Assembly: GCA_039795165.1 (NCBI GenBank) | Contig: JBDKER010000009.1 | Span: forward strand, 59,802 to 123,801 | Direction: 5' to 3' | Length of the DNA stretch: 64,000 nt | Origin: V1-33 sp039795165 | Lineage (GTDB): Bacteria; Verrucomicrobiota; Verrucomicrobiia; Verrucomicrobiales; V1-33 | Shown: positions 16,191-26,108 of the stretch, in pieces | Layout: the number at the start of each line of letters is the position of its first letter | Numbering within the stretch: position 1 is the stretch's first letter | Notes under the pieces: generated by a model | What the model was told of the DNA's origin: nothing | Database searches by the model: none | The model's input: only the letters and a program-made list of their open reading frames with translations | Program-made: the position numbers and the translations under genes

Positions 16191-19100
16191 ATGAAACGTG
16201 CTGCCCTGAAACGCTGGATTCCGTTCCGTCTTGCTGCCCTTGTGGCTCCTCTGATCGCTGCCTGGCCTCAGATGGCGCGCAGTGCGGACATCTGGTGGGA
16301 CAACGTGGGAGGAACGGCGAATGACTGGGGTGGGCTGGCCAACTGGTCGTCCGTAGCGGGTGGGGGCACGAATCCGACGGCCATTCCCGGGGCGGCGGAC
16401 ATTGCGATTTTCAACGCGACTTCTCTGACGACGGCGCAGACTGTGAACGTCAATGCGGATCGCACTCTGCTCGGACTGAGCTCGACTTCCGGTGCCGCGG
16501 TGACACTCCAGGCGGGCGGGACGAACCGCCTGCTGACACTTGGAGCGTCTGGAATCGTGAAGTCGGGTGCGGGAGCCATGACGATCGGGTCGGCGACGGC
16601 GAACCAGAATGTGAACGTGCGTCTCGCGGCCGATCAGACGTGGGCCAATAACAACAACACGGGCATTCTCAACATCATCAACGGGGTGCAGCCGAGCACA
16701 GCGGCTAACCGCAAGCTCACGCTGGGTGGCTCGAGCACCGCCGCCAATGTCGTCACGGGGATCATCGCCAATAATGGAGCGGGTGTCCTCAGCATCGACA
16801 AAGCCGGAGCAGGGCGCTGGACGCTGGCCGGGGCCAACACCTTCACGGGTGCCGTCAACATTCTGGCGGGAACCATGGTGGCTCAGAACAACGCTGCCTT
16901 CGGAACCACCGCGGCTGGGACTACGGTGGCATCGGGTGCCGCTCTTGAACTCGGTGGAAGTGTCGCGGCGAATGGTCTCAATCTCGGCGGTGAAGTCATT
17001 ACGGTGAGCGGCACGGGTGTGGGCGGCACGGGAGCGCTACTGAACACGAGTGCCAACGACCAGCAGAACGCGGTGCAGCAGGTGGTACTGGCTGGAGATG
17101 CCAGCTTCGGGGGAAGCCGACGCTGGGACATCCGCAGCGGTACGGCGCTCGGTGCCAGCCTCAACGGCAGTGGCTTCAGCGTCACGAAGGTGGGCACCAA
17201 CTACCTGCCGCTCGTCAACGTCAATGTCGCCAACGTCAATCAGTTCCGTGTGCAGAGCGGAACCATGGCTGCGGAAGTCTCCACGCTGATCAATTCGTCT
17301 AATGTCACGGGCGGCGTGCTCGTGCAGCCAGTCGCCTCAGGAACCGCTGCCTGGCATCACTGGGGCAGCAACCTGAGCCACTCGGCTGATTACCGTCTCG
17401 ACTCGACGGCAGCGGGATCGACCGCCCGGCTTGAAGTTCAGAATGGAGTCACCACCTTCACCGGAACGCTCACTGCGACTGGCAATGGCAACGTGATCGA
17501 TGTCGACGGTGGCTGGCGCGGCATCATCAATGGCGTGCTCGCTGGCGATGGGGCCATCTCGAAGAACGATAACGGGGCCCTGCTCATCAATGGCAACGCG
17601 AACACGCATTCCGGAGCCTTCACGATTTCCGCCGGTTCGCTGGGCGGTGTGGGAACGCTTTCCTCTTCGACGGTAAACTGGAACAATGGTGCGAACATCA
17701 GCCCGGGGGACCTGACCCTTTCGGCAGGGACCCTGACGCTGTCCGGAAATGTCATTTCATCCGGGACAAACTCCGCCGTGTTCAATGTGGGTACCGCTTC
17801 CGATCGGCTCGTGACCGGAGCGCTCACGCAGAATGGAACGACGGCGGTGACGGTTGCTGCCGGGGCGGGGTTCGCCGCCGGCACGTATCCGCTCATCTCC
17901 TACAGCAGCCTCAGCGGCAGCACTGGCGCTGCCGGGTTCACGATCGGGCATCACTTGAATGGTTCCCTGCAGAATAACGCTGCGGCTGGCACCATCGACC
18001 TCGTGGTCAAGGGGACTGAGCAGATGATCTGGACGGGTGCCAGCAATGGCATTCTCGTGGCAGGTTCGCTCACGAATCCAGTGCTTCCCAATTTCTCCTG
18101 GCTGGGTTCCGGTGCGGAATTCGTCAATGGAGACAGCATTGTCTTCAATGATTCTGCGGTGGGGCCGACCAGCATTGTCCTTCCATCTTCCCTCACGCCG
18201 GGATCAATCACTTTCGACAATTCGGCGAAGAACTACACGATTGACGGCCCTGCCAGTTTTACAGGGACGGCTGGGTTGGTGAAGTCGGGTTCCGGTACGC
18301 TCACGTTCCTTGCGAACCAAAGCATCACGGGTCCCATTTCGGTTGAAGGAGGCACTCTGCAGTTGGGCAGCGACAGCCGGGCGGCGACGCTGCCGGGAGC
18401 CTCTGGCGTGCTGCCGACGATTAATCTGGCATCAGGAACCACCCTCGGGCTCTCCGCCGGGGGCACCGCTGAAGTCGGTCTCAGCAGCAATATCAGCGGC
18501 AGCGGACGGATCGTCCTCAATTCAACGCAGAACGATACGCTGCACAATTTCACGGCAGACCGTGGCAACATGGCGCTGCGCGGCGACAACAGTGGCTTCA
18601 CGGGCGATATCATCATCACGGATGGCAACCGCCTGCGGGCGAATTCGACGAATGCCCTCGGGAATGCGGCATCGATCACCATCGAAAATGGCGGCGCTCT
18701 GCTCGCTGACCCTGCTGCGGGTGGCATGGTGTACTCCGGACCAGTTTCCGTTGGCGGGCTTGGCTGGCAGGAAACGGGTGGTCAACTCGGGGCTCTCCGT
18801 CTCAACTTCAACACGGTCCTGAGTGGTCCGGTGACCCTGACGGCCGACACGCGCATCAGTGCGGCGGTGGGAACCACGGCGAACACGAACGAGGGTACGA
18901 TTTCCGGGGTCATTACCGGTCCGCATGCTCTCGAAGTAGGACTTCGCCAGATTGCCGCAAGTGCTAGCGGTACCATCACGCTGAGCAACCCGGCCAACAC
19001 GTACACGGGCGACACGTCGATCACCCGGGCCACGGTCAGCGCCGCCACGATTGCCGACGCAGGGCAGGACAGCAGCCTCGGCAAGGGATCGACCATCAAT

Positions 19101-22100
19101 CTCGAAGTGGGAACCCTCCTCGTGACGGGTGCGGGTCCCATGAGCACGAACCGGACGATCACCGTGAACCAGGGAGGTCAGGGTGGCGGCATCATCGGCA
19201 CGAGCGATCCCTCGGCCACGCTCACGATCACGGGCAAGATCTTGAACGGGAATGCCAACTTCCCTGTTTCCAGCCTCGACTTCATCAACGGCAGCCCCAC
19301 GGCCCTTGGTACCGGCGGCACAGTCGTTCTGAATACCGCGGATCCCATCGTGGCCTCCAGCACCACGGTGCACCGTCAGAATCTGACCCTGGCTGGGAAC
19401 ACCAGCTACACGGTGGGTTATCCAGTCCAGGGCTCGAGCCCGGCACCGTTCGGTTACCCTGGCGGTTTCAATCTCGGCAACAGCACCAGCGCGACTAATG
19501 CCGGACCGGTGACCCTCACGGTGCAGGACAATGCCGTCCTCACGACCTACGGGAACTTCGATGCGGGCAACCAGAATCCAGGCTTCGTTCCCGGTGGTAC
19601 GGGCGTCACCATCCTGCAGACTGGTGGTACCATCAATGCTCTCCGCGGCGGTGGATCGTATTCCGCCGGAGGTGCCGACACCGCCAACCGCGCCATGCGC
19701 CTCGGTCACTGGCCGAACGGAGATACCACCTACGCGCTTTCGGGCGGAACCCTCAATGTGCCCAATGGCTACGTGGCACTCGGATGGGACGGCAATGGGA
19801 CGATCAATCAGAGCGGCACATCCGTCGCCAATCTGCGTGGCCTTCGCATTGGCAACAACGCGACTTCCGTGGGCAAATACACGCTGGCCGGCGGCACGCT
19901 CAATGTCGGCGACCTCGGCATCCTGAAGAACGGGGCCGCGACCACGCATGAATTCAACATGGATGGCGGCACCCTGAAGGCGTCGTCTGATTTCGCGATC
20001 AGCAGCGGTCTTCCCATCTACGCCCGGGCTGGCGGTGCCATCATTGATACCAACGGATTCACGATCAACTCGGCCTCTGCGATCCTCGACGGCGGCGGTG
20101 GACTCGTGAAAAATGGTGCTGGACTGCTCGAACTCCCGGTAGGCAACACCCACACCGGAGCGACTGTGGTGAATGCTGGTTCACTCGGTGGTTCCGCGGC
20201 CACCTTCACGGCATCGAATGTCACGGTCAATTCGGGAGCCAGCGTGTCCGGTTCCGCTTCCTTCCTCGCGACCAATGGGATCGCGCTGACGGTGAATGCC
20301 CGCGGGGCCATCAGTCCTGGGTCATCCTCGGGAGCGGGAATCGGTACGATCACCGCAACGACACTCAGGCTCGCAGCGGGCTCTCAGCTGAATCTGACTC
20401 CGGGGGCTGCCGGGGCGGGTGATATCATATCGGTGACTGCAGAGGGTGGTCTGGTGACACCTTCCGTGAATCCTTCCGTGGGTAAAGCATCGCTCAATGT
20501 TCTTCCCGTGGGCGTGCTTGAGGCGGGAACGTACGATCTGGTGCTCTATAACACAGCCATCGGCGGAGGCGGATTTGCCGGCATCAATGCCAATCTTCCG
20601 CACCTGATTGACGGAGTGGTCTTTGATAATGGTGCTGGACGCATTCAACTGACCCACTCAGGCCAGGAGACGATGACGTGGACGGGAGCATCCGGTGGTT
20701 CGTGGGACACATCTTCCACCAATTTCTCGGGCACGGTGACAGGTCCAGACAGCTTCCTTCAGGGAGATGTTGTCGTTTTCGACAGCACCAAGTCGCCTGT
20801 GGAGACCGCGGTGACAGTTGCTGGTTCCGGGGTCACTCCGGCATCGGTGAGCATCAATGACGCGAGCGGATCGTTCACCTTCTCCGGTGGATCCATCAAT
20901 GGCGGTGGCGGCATCACCAAGACGGGTGCCGGCAAGACCGTGATGGCCACGGACAATACCAACACGGGCACGACCACCATTTCCGCCGGCACGCTCCAGA
21001 TTGGCAATGGCGGCACGAAGGGAAATCTCGGCAGTGGATCGGTCGTGAATGATGGAACCCTCGCGGTCAATAAGTCGTCGCAGACAGTGCTCACGGGAGC
21101 AATTTCCGGAACTGGGGTACTGCGCAACGATGGGACGGGCCGGACGATCCTTCCTCGTGACAACAGCTATGCGGGTGGCACGGTCATCAGCAAGGGAGCC
21201 ATGGAGGGCCGGACGGCGGCCGCCTTTGGAACTGGCACCATCACGCTTGGTGACGCCTCCACTGGAGCGAATGACGTCGCACTGCTCTTCAATCCGTTCA
21301 ATAACGACGCGGCCATCACCGTGGCGAATCCGATCGTGGTGGCTGCCGGTGGCACTGGACGGGTCACGATTGGATCGGGCGAAAATTCCAACGTGGGAGC
21401 CGGTCTGATCTTCTCGGCGGCGAGCACCTTGACACTGAACCGTGATGTTACCCTGACCGGTGACCTTGACCGGACGACTTGGGACGGTGTCATCAGTGGA
21501 ACGGTCGATACCATCAACATTGCGCCCAGTCCGGCGCTTGATGCCACGCTGCGTCCCGGCCGGGTGAGCTGGAGCGGAGCGAATACCTTCACTCCTGCGA
21601 CGGCTTCGTTCACGACGATCAATGTGCTCGACCGCGCAATCTTCCAACTGGGGCAGGCGGCGACGTCGACTGCCATTGACCAGGTGCCGGATACGGCAGC
21701 GGTGGTGGTGGCGGCTGGTGGCACGCTCCAGTTCGGGATTGCTAACGACAGTGAAACCATCGGCGATCTGTCCGGAGCGGGTACGGTTCGTAACATCACC
21801 AACACGGCGCTCAATCTGACGTTCGGCACTTCGCGGGACACGGAATTCTCGGGCGTTCTCAACGGAGGCAATGCCCTTTCATTCATCAAGCAGGGGAGCG
21901 GAACGTTCACGATGAGCGGCAACCTCGATAATCCCACAGGGAACATCGCGGTGAATGCCGGCACGGTTCTGCTGGCCAAGGAGAGCACCCCGTTCGTGCA
22001 CGCGCTCGGTGGCGCTTCTACGGTCAACAGTGGCGGTACCCTCAAGCTCGGCGGATCCTGGACTTACACTCGTCCGGAGAGCGATGGCCGTACCGGGGTC

Positions 22101-23801
22101 AATTCCGCTCCTTCCAATGCCCCGGCGAACTATGTGGACCAGGTGTACAACGGGGCTGGGCTGACGATCAACGCAGGTGGTGTCCTGGATATGAACGGGC
22201 GTTCGGAAGCCGTCAACACGCTGGCCGGAGCGGGTACCGTGACGAACAGCGGCGGGGTTCCGTCCATGCTCTATATCGGTGCGAACAACGGTGACAGCAC
22301 CTTCGCGGGTCTGCTTGAAGACGGAACCGGTGGTCTTGGCGTCGTTAAGATGGGTACTGGAGTGATGACGCTGTCGGGTGCGAGCACCTACAGTGGCGTC
22401 ACGGAAATCCGGAGCGACAACGTGACCGTCACGGATCTTCAGGCTCTCGGGACTGCGTCGGCCGGCACGATCATCGGAACCAACCGCGACAATAGTGGCG
22501 GGACCGATATTCCGTCGCTCACGATCAATGTGACGACGGCCAGCACGCCGGAGGCTCCGAACATCTTTGCGGAGCCGCTCACGCTGCGCTCGGAAACGGC
22601 CGGGGACCAGCGCTCGCAGGTGGTCAATGCGGCCCAGAACACGCGGCTGACGGGCCCGATCGTGGTGGAGGGCGATGGCATCAGCCAGTTTGTCGCCAGC
22701 CAGGCGGCGGGAAGTCAGTTCCAGATCAATGGCAGCATCACGGGAACATCCAATGGGATTCTCTTCCTGCGGGGAGCTGGGGAGTTGCAGGTCAACGGTG
22801 TCATCAATGCTCCTGCCCTGCAGGTGGCCAAGACTGAAGGCAGCCTGCTCATCCTGAATTCCACGGGCAACGATTACCTCGACATCTCGCTGGTGCATGG
22901 AACGACGCGGACGGATGTGCCGAATGCGATCGATCCGACTGCGATCCTCCGCATGGGTCAGAACGGGAATGACAACACGCTCGATCTGAATGGCAACAAT
23001 CAGACGGTGGCCGGGATCCGGCTGAACTTCGGTTTCTCCGATGCCCGCAACCGTGTGGTGACGAACCTGTCGGCAACTCCGGCGACCCTGACCATCAATA
23101 CGCCAAATGCGCTTGGCGCAGACATGAACTATGGTGCTCCGGGCCTCGGTGGAACCATCGCGGGGAATCTGTCGCTTGTGAAGGATGGACCGGGCACGCA
23201 GGTGCTGTCCGCTGCCAATACCTACACGGGGACGACGACGGTGAATGGCGGGACCCTGCGGGTCGATGGCAGCATCACGAGTGCCACCACGGTGAACCGG
23301 AATGGCGTGCTGGCTGGTCTTGGAACGGTGGGTGGCGTCGATGTGGCCGATGGCGGCACGCTGCGTCCGAGCGGCATTCTGACGACTGGGGCGGTGACGA
23401 CCCGGGTCGGTGGTCTGGTGGAATTCTCGATTGGGGGAACCACGGCAGGCACGCAGTACACGCGCCTCAATACCATCGGGGCCATCAATGTGGACAGCTC
23501 GACCCTTGTGGTGTCGCTGACGAATGGCTTCGTTCCTGCGCAGTTTGACAAGTTCACGCTCTGGGCGAACGACGATACGGATCCGTTTGCGGGAACCTTT
23601 GATGGGGTCTTTGAAGGATCGCTGCTGCCGGTGGCTGGGACGTCGGGTACGGCGGATCTTGATGCCGACTATTGGATGGTTTCGTACACAGGTGACACGG
23701 GGAACGACTTTGTGCTGACCTACGTACCGGAGCCGGGTACGGCGGCACTGCTGCTGGCGGGTGGTCTGCCCCTGCTGCGCCGCCGCCGTCGCGCGGCCTG
23801 A
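16191..23801 (+). CDS. Giant autotransporter-associated beta-strand repeat protein with PEP-CTERM anchor
   Basis: 2536 residues. A signal peptide (about 1-31, ending PQMARSA) is followed by dozens of copies of the roughly 30-residue PAR motif, recognisable as LxGANTFTGAVNILAGTL-type units (for example LAGANTFTGAVNILAGTMV, KSGSGTLTF, AANTYTGTTTVNGGTLRV). Three modules begin with a Trp-rich strand: DIWWDNVGG (about 32), MIWTGASNG (about 612) and MTWTGASGG (about 1495). These predict a very long right-handed beta-helix. The C-terminus, VPEPGTAALLLAGGLPLLRRRRRAA, is a PEP-CTERM sorting signal: VPEP, a hydrophobic segment and an Arg cluster. There is no autotransporter beta-barrel despite the family name. 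Likely a surface or matrix protein processed by an exosortase; neither partner nor exosortase is nearby. It has its own promoter region and terminator. Confidence 0.9.
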   Translation: MKRAALKRWIPFRLAALVAPLIAAWPQMARSADIWWDNVGGTANDWGGLANWSSVAGGGTNPTAIPGAADIAIFNATSLTTAQTVNVNADRTLLGLSSTSGAAVTLQAGGTNRLLTLGASGIVKSGAGAMTIGSATANQNVNVRLAADQTWANNNNTGILNIINGVQPSTAANRKLTLGGSSTAANVVTGIIANNGAGVLSIDKAGAGRWTLAGANTFTGAVNILAGTMVAQNNAAFGTTAAGTTVASGAALELGGSVAANGLNLGGEVITVSGTGVGGTGALLNTSANDQQNAVQQVVLAGDASFGGSRRWDIRSGTALGASLNGSGFSVTKVGTNYLPLVNVNVANVNQFRVQSGTMAAEVSTLINSSNVTGGVLVQPVASGTAAWHHWGSNLSHSADYRLDSTAAGSTARLEVQNGVTTFTGTLTATGNGNVIDVDGGWRGIINGVLAGDGAISKNDNGALLINGNANTHSGAFTISAGSLGGVGTLSSSTVNWNNGANISPGDLTLSAGTLTLSGNVISSGTNSAVFNVGTASDRLVTGALTQNGTTAVTVAAGAGFAAGTYPLISYSSLSGSTGAAGFTIGHHLNGSLQNNAAAGTIDLVVKGTEQMIWTGASNGILVAGSLTNPVLPNFSWLGSGAEFVNGDSIVFNDSAVGPTSIVLPSSLTPGSITFDNSAKNYTIDGPASFTGTAGLVKSGSGTLTFLANQSITGPISVEGGTLQLGSDSRAATLPGASGVLPTINLASGTTLGLSAGGTAEVGLSSNISGSGRIVLNSTQNDTLHNFTADRGNMALRGDNSGFTGDIIITDGNRLRANSTNALGNAASITIENGGALLADPAAGGMVYSGPVSVGGLGWQETGGQLGALRLNFNTVLSGPVTLTADTRISAAVGTTANTNEGTISGVITGPHALEVGLRQIAASASGTITLSNPANTYTGDTSITRATVSAATIADAGQDSSLGKGSTINLEVGTLLVTGAGPMSTNRTITVNQGGQGGGIIGTSDPSATLTITGKILNGNANFPVSSLDFINGSPTALGTGGTVVLNTADPIVASSTTVHRQNLTLAGNTSYTVGYPVQGSSPAPFGYPGGFNLGNSTSATNAGPVTLTVQDNAVLTTYGNFDAGNQNPGFVPGGTGVTILQTGGTINALRGGGSYSAGGADTANRAMRLGHWPNGDTTYALSGGTLNVPNGYVALGWDGNGTINQSGTSVANLRGLRIGNNATSVGKYTLAGGTLNVGDLGILKNGAATTHEFNMDGGTLKASSDFAISSGLPIYARAGGAIIDTNGFTINSASAILDGGGGLVKNGAGLLELPVGNTHTGATVVNAGSLGGSAATFTASNVTVNSGASVSGSASFLATNGIALTVNARGAISPGSSSGAGIGTITATTLRLAAGSQLNLTPGAAGAGDIISVTAEGGLVTPSVNPSVGKASLNVLPVGVLEAGTYDLVLYNTAIGGGGFAGINANLPHLIDGVVFDNGAGRIQLTHSGQETMTWTGASGGSWDTSSTNFSGTVTGPDSFLQGDVVVFDSTKSPVETAVTVAGSGVTPASVSINDASGSFTFSGGSINGGGGITKTGAGKTVMATDNTNTGTTTISAGTLQIGNGGTKGNLGSGSVVNDGTLAVNKSSQTVLTGAISGTGVLRNDGTGRTILPRDNSYAGGTVISKGAMEGRTAAAFGTGTITLGDASTGANDVALLFNPFNNDAAITVANPIVVAAGGTGRVTIGSGENSNVGAGLIFSAASTLTLNRDVTLTGDLDRTTWDGVISGTVDTINIAPSPALDATLRPGRVSWSGANTFTPATASFTTINVLDRAIFQLGQAATSTAIDQVPDTAAVVVAAGGTLQFGIANDSETIGDLSGAGTVRNITNTALNLTFGTSRDTEFSGVLNGGNALSFIKQGSGTFTMSGNLDNPTGNIAVNAGTVLLAKESTPFVHALGGASTVNSGGTLKLGGSWTYTRPESDGRTGVNSAPSNAPANYVDQVYNGAGLTINAGGVLDMNGRSEAVNTLAGAGTVTNSGGVPSMLYIGANNGDSTFAGLLEDGTGGLGVVKMGTGVMTLSGASTYSGVTEIRSDNVTVTDLQALGTASAGTIIGTNRDNSGGTDIPSLTINVTTASTPEAPNIFAEPLTLRSETAGDQRSQVVNAAQNTRLTGPIVVEGDGISQFVASQAAGSQFQINGSITGTSNGILFLRGAGELQVNGVINAPALQVAKTEGSLLILNSTGNDYLDISLVHGTTRTDVPNAIDPTAILRMGQNGNDNTLDLNGNNQTVAGIRLNFGFSDARNRVVTNLSATPATLTINTPNALGADMNYGAPGLGGTIAGNLSLVKDGPGTQVLSAANTYTGTTTVNGGTLRVDGSITSATTVNRNGVLAGLGTVGGVDVADGGTLRPSGILTTGAVTTRVGGLVEFSIGGTTAGTQYTRLNTIGAINVDSSTLVVSLTNGFVPAQFDKFTLWANDDTDPFAGTFDGVFEGSLLPVAGTSGTADLDADYWMVSYTGDTGNDFVLTYVPEPGTAALLLAGGLPLLRRRRRAA

Positions 23802-23821
23802 GGGCTTCTGCATTGATTCCG

Positions 23822-23868
23822 GAGCCGCTGCCCGGGGGATTGTCCCTGTGCAGCGGCTCTTGCTTTCC
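23822..23868 (+). terminator. Intrinsic terminator after the repeat protein gene
   Basis: A 10-bp stem GAGCCGCTGC / GCAGCGGCTC (23822-23831 and 23850-23859) is followed by TTGCTTTCC. It lies 20 bp after the stop codon and separates the repeat gene from ftsY. Confidence 0.8.
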
Positions 23869-23897
23869 GGGCTGGGGTGGGTATCCGCTGGGCCTCC

Positions 23898-24746
23898 ATG
23901 GCAGGATTTTTCCGAAAGCTGATTGAGCGGTTTACCCGGCGTAAGGTTGATCTCGATGAACTCGAGGAGACCCTGATCACCGGGGATGTGGGTTTCCTGA
24001 TGACCGAGCGGATTCTGGGACGGCTGCGGGACATGGGGCGGAGTCTTGATCCCGAGGAAGTCGTGGATGTCTGCCGGCGGGAAATGCTGACACTGCTTCC
24101 GGAGGTCAATCCTCCGCTGCCTTTGTTTCCGGACCGTCCCTGTGTTGTCCTCATTGTGGGGGTGAACGGGACGGGCAAGACGACGTCGACGGCCCGGCTG
24201 GCCCATTGGCTGAAGTCGCGCGGCCATTCCGTGATGCTGGCGGCTGCCGATACCTTCCGGGCGGCGGCCATCGAGCAGCTGGATGCCTGGGCTCAGCGGC
24301 TGGATGTTCCCATCGTCAAAGGGCAGTACAAGGCGGATCCAGCGGCTGTCTGTCATGATGCGTGGGAGGCGGCCAGCCGCCGCGGCATTCAGTACCTGCT
24401 CTGCGACACGGCTGGGCGGCTGCACACGAAGGACAACCTGATGGCTGAGCTCTCGAAGATCGAGCGGGTCATTGGCCGCAAGGATCCATCGGCCCCGCAT
24501 GAGACCCTGCTCGTGGTGGATGCCACCACCGGGAGCAATGCGCTGCATCAGGCCCGGGAATTCCAGAAAGCCGTTGGAAAGCTCACGGGACTTATTGTGA
24601 CCAAACTCGATGGCAGCGGCAAGGGTGGCTGCGTGATTGCGATTCAGGATGAACTGGGTATTCCGGCCCGCTTCGTGGGCACCGGTGAAGAAGCGGGAGA
24701 TTTCGATGTCTTCGAGTCGCGCCGCTTCGTCGAAAAAATCCTCTGA
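23898..24746 (+). CDS. ftsY: Signal recognition particle receptor FtsY
   Basis: 282 residues from the ATG giving MAGFFRKLIERF. The N-domain helices (about 1-75) are followed by the SRP GTPase domain: G1 loop GVNGTGKTTS (88-97), DTFRAAAIEQLDAWAQR (118-134), G3 DTAGRLHTKDNLM (170-182) and G4 TKLDGSGKGG (about 231-240), ending in GTGEEAGDFDVF. It docks ribosome-bound SRP at the inner membrane for co-translational insertion. It lacks the long acidic A-domain of the E. coli protein and is of the compact type. A rodA-like gene starts 80 bp downstream, so both may be co-transcribed. Confidence 0.95.
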   Translation: MAGFFRKLIERFTRRKVDLDELEETLITGDVGFLMTERILGRLRDMGRSLDPEEVVDVCRREMLTLLPEVNPPLPLFPDRPCVVLIVGVNGTGKTTSTARLAHWLKSRGHSVMLAAADTFRAAAIEQLDAWAQRLDVPIVKGQYKADPAAVCHDAWEAASRRGIQYLLCDTAGRLHTKDNLMAELSKIERVIGRKDPSAPHETLLVVDATTGSNALHQAREFQKAVGKLTGLIVTKLDGSGKGGCVIAIQDELGIPARFVGTGEEAGDFDVFESRRFVEKIL

Positions 24747-24826
24747 ATGCCTTGTGTGGCTGATTCCACGATTGCGTGGAGGGTGTGGGCTGTGAATGAT
24801 CCCGTGTCTTCCCCGGTTCGGACAGC

Positions 24827-26050
24827 ATGACCCCGCTCTTCCGCAAATTTCTAGGACTGCACTGGATCCTTTTCGTGACCATGCTGGCCCTCATGGCTGC
24901 CGGTGTGTATTCGATTTATGCGGCGGTGCATTTCCGGGATGGGGACCTTGCGTTTCTCAGTGGGAAATGGCGGGATCAGATCAACTGGGCGATGGTGGGA
25001 AGTCTCGTGTTTTTTCCGGCGGCGCTGATCGACTACAAATGGATCCGCTGGGGTGCTTTCGGGATGTATGCGGTGGGACTCGGGCTTCTGGGGGCACTGT
25101 TCCGCTTTGGAGAAGGGGTGCACGGACAGCAGATTCAGCTCGCGCTTCCGGGGATCGGGAAGTTTCAGCCGGCTCAGGTGGCGGTTGCCGCGACGATTCT
25201 GCTCATGGCCGTGGTGCTGGCGGAAGGGCATAAGCGCTTTCACTGGATGCAGCATTATCTGATGCGCTTTCTGGTATCCGGTGCCGTTTTCCTTGTGCCT
25301 TTCGGAATGATCACGGCGCTCGGCGATATTGGGTCGGCCATGGTGATGATTCCGGTGGCCCTTGTGATGATGGTGGTGGGCTCGATCCCATTCCGATGTC
25401 TACTGGCGGTCCTGCTGCTGGGGGTGGCGATGGCTCCGCCGGTCTATTATTTTGCGCTTAAGCCGTACCAGAAGGACCGGATTACGGTGCCCTATGACAT
25501 CATGGCCGGCCGCAAAGTCGATGTGAAGCGCGAAGGGTATGCCACCGACACGCTGCTGAAGGCCGTGGGTTCGTCAGGCTGGGAAGGGAAGGGCATGGAT
25601 CCGGCGAAGCAGGAAGAGAATCTCCCGAGTCTGACGCTGCTGGGGATTGTGCCGCAGTACACATCGCATGACGACTTCATTTTCACGGTGGTGTGCGAGA
25701 CGTTCGGGTTCCGGGGGGCGGCCCTCATGGTGGGAGGCTTTGTGTTTCTGCTGATGCTGTGTCTGAGCGTGGCCTTTTTTGCGAGGGATGCGCTGGGGCG
25801 GTTGGTGGTCGCGGGCGTGCTGGCCCTGCTGTTTGCGCATACCTTCGAGCACATCGGGATGAATATCGGGCTCCTGCCGATTACCGGGATCCCGCTGCCG
25901 CTCATCAGTTACGGCGGAACCTTCCTTGTCATGAATCTGTTCCTGTTCGGTCTCGTGCAGAGTGTCTGGGTCCACCGCAATGCGGCCATCGAGGCGAGGC
26001 AGGCGGCGCGCAGCGAAGCCCGGCGGCGTCCCATGCCTGGATTTGCATGA
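24827..26050 (+). CDS. rodA: SEDS-family peptidoglycan polymerase, RodA-like
   Basis: 407 residues with about ten predicted membrane segments. Conserved SEDS features are visible: the extracellular loop motif YTSHDDFIFTVVCETFGFRGA (matching HTDFIFA-x-GEE-x-GF-x-G) and the late signature GLLPITGIPLPLISYGGT. RodA/FtsW proteins polymerise lipid II glycan strands with a class B PBP; the loop sequence favours RodA (elongation) over FtsW. One oddity: the normally conserved GAxRWI...FQPSE segment reads HGQQIQLALPGIGKFQPAQ, so the Arg-Trp and the Glu are missing. No mreB, mreC or pbp2 gene is adjacent. It follows ftsY and precedes a secreted protein gene. Assignment to the family is secure, activity less so. 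Confidence 0.88.
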   Translation: MTPLFRKFLGLHWILFVTMLALMAAGVYSIYAAVHFRDGDLAFLSGKWRDQINWAMVGSLVFFPAALIDYKWIRWGAFGMYAVGLGLLGALFRFGEGVHGQQIQLALPGIGKFQPAQVAVAATILLMAVVLAEGHKRFHWMQHYLMRFLVSGAVFLVPFGMITALGDIGSAMVMIPVALVMMVVGSIPFRCLLAVLLLGVAMAPPVYYFALKPYQKDRITVPYDIMAGRKVDVKREGYATDTLLKAVGSSGWEGKGMDPAKQEENLPSLTLLGIVPQYTSHDDFIFTVVCETFGFRGAALMVGGFVFLLMLCLSVAFFARDALGRLVVAGVLALLFAHTFEHIGMNIGLLPITGIPLPLISYGGTFLVMNLFLFGLVQSVWVHRNAAIEARQAARSEARRRPMPGFA

Positions 26051-26108
26051 GCATTCCGTAATTCTGCTTCCCTCAGGAAGACGGATCTGTTAGTTCCGTG
26101 GGAATAAC

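Noticed and set aside
16191..23801. Repeated DNA that might be a CRISPR or satellite array
   Set aside because: The repetition is at protein level (PAR motif) with variable DNA sequence and no constant spacer size.
18522..24548. Long minus-strand open frames opposite the repeat protein and ftsY
   Set aside because: Antisense shadows of repeated GC-rich codons; no start, ribosome-binding site or domain supports them.
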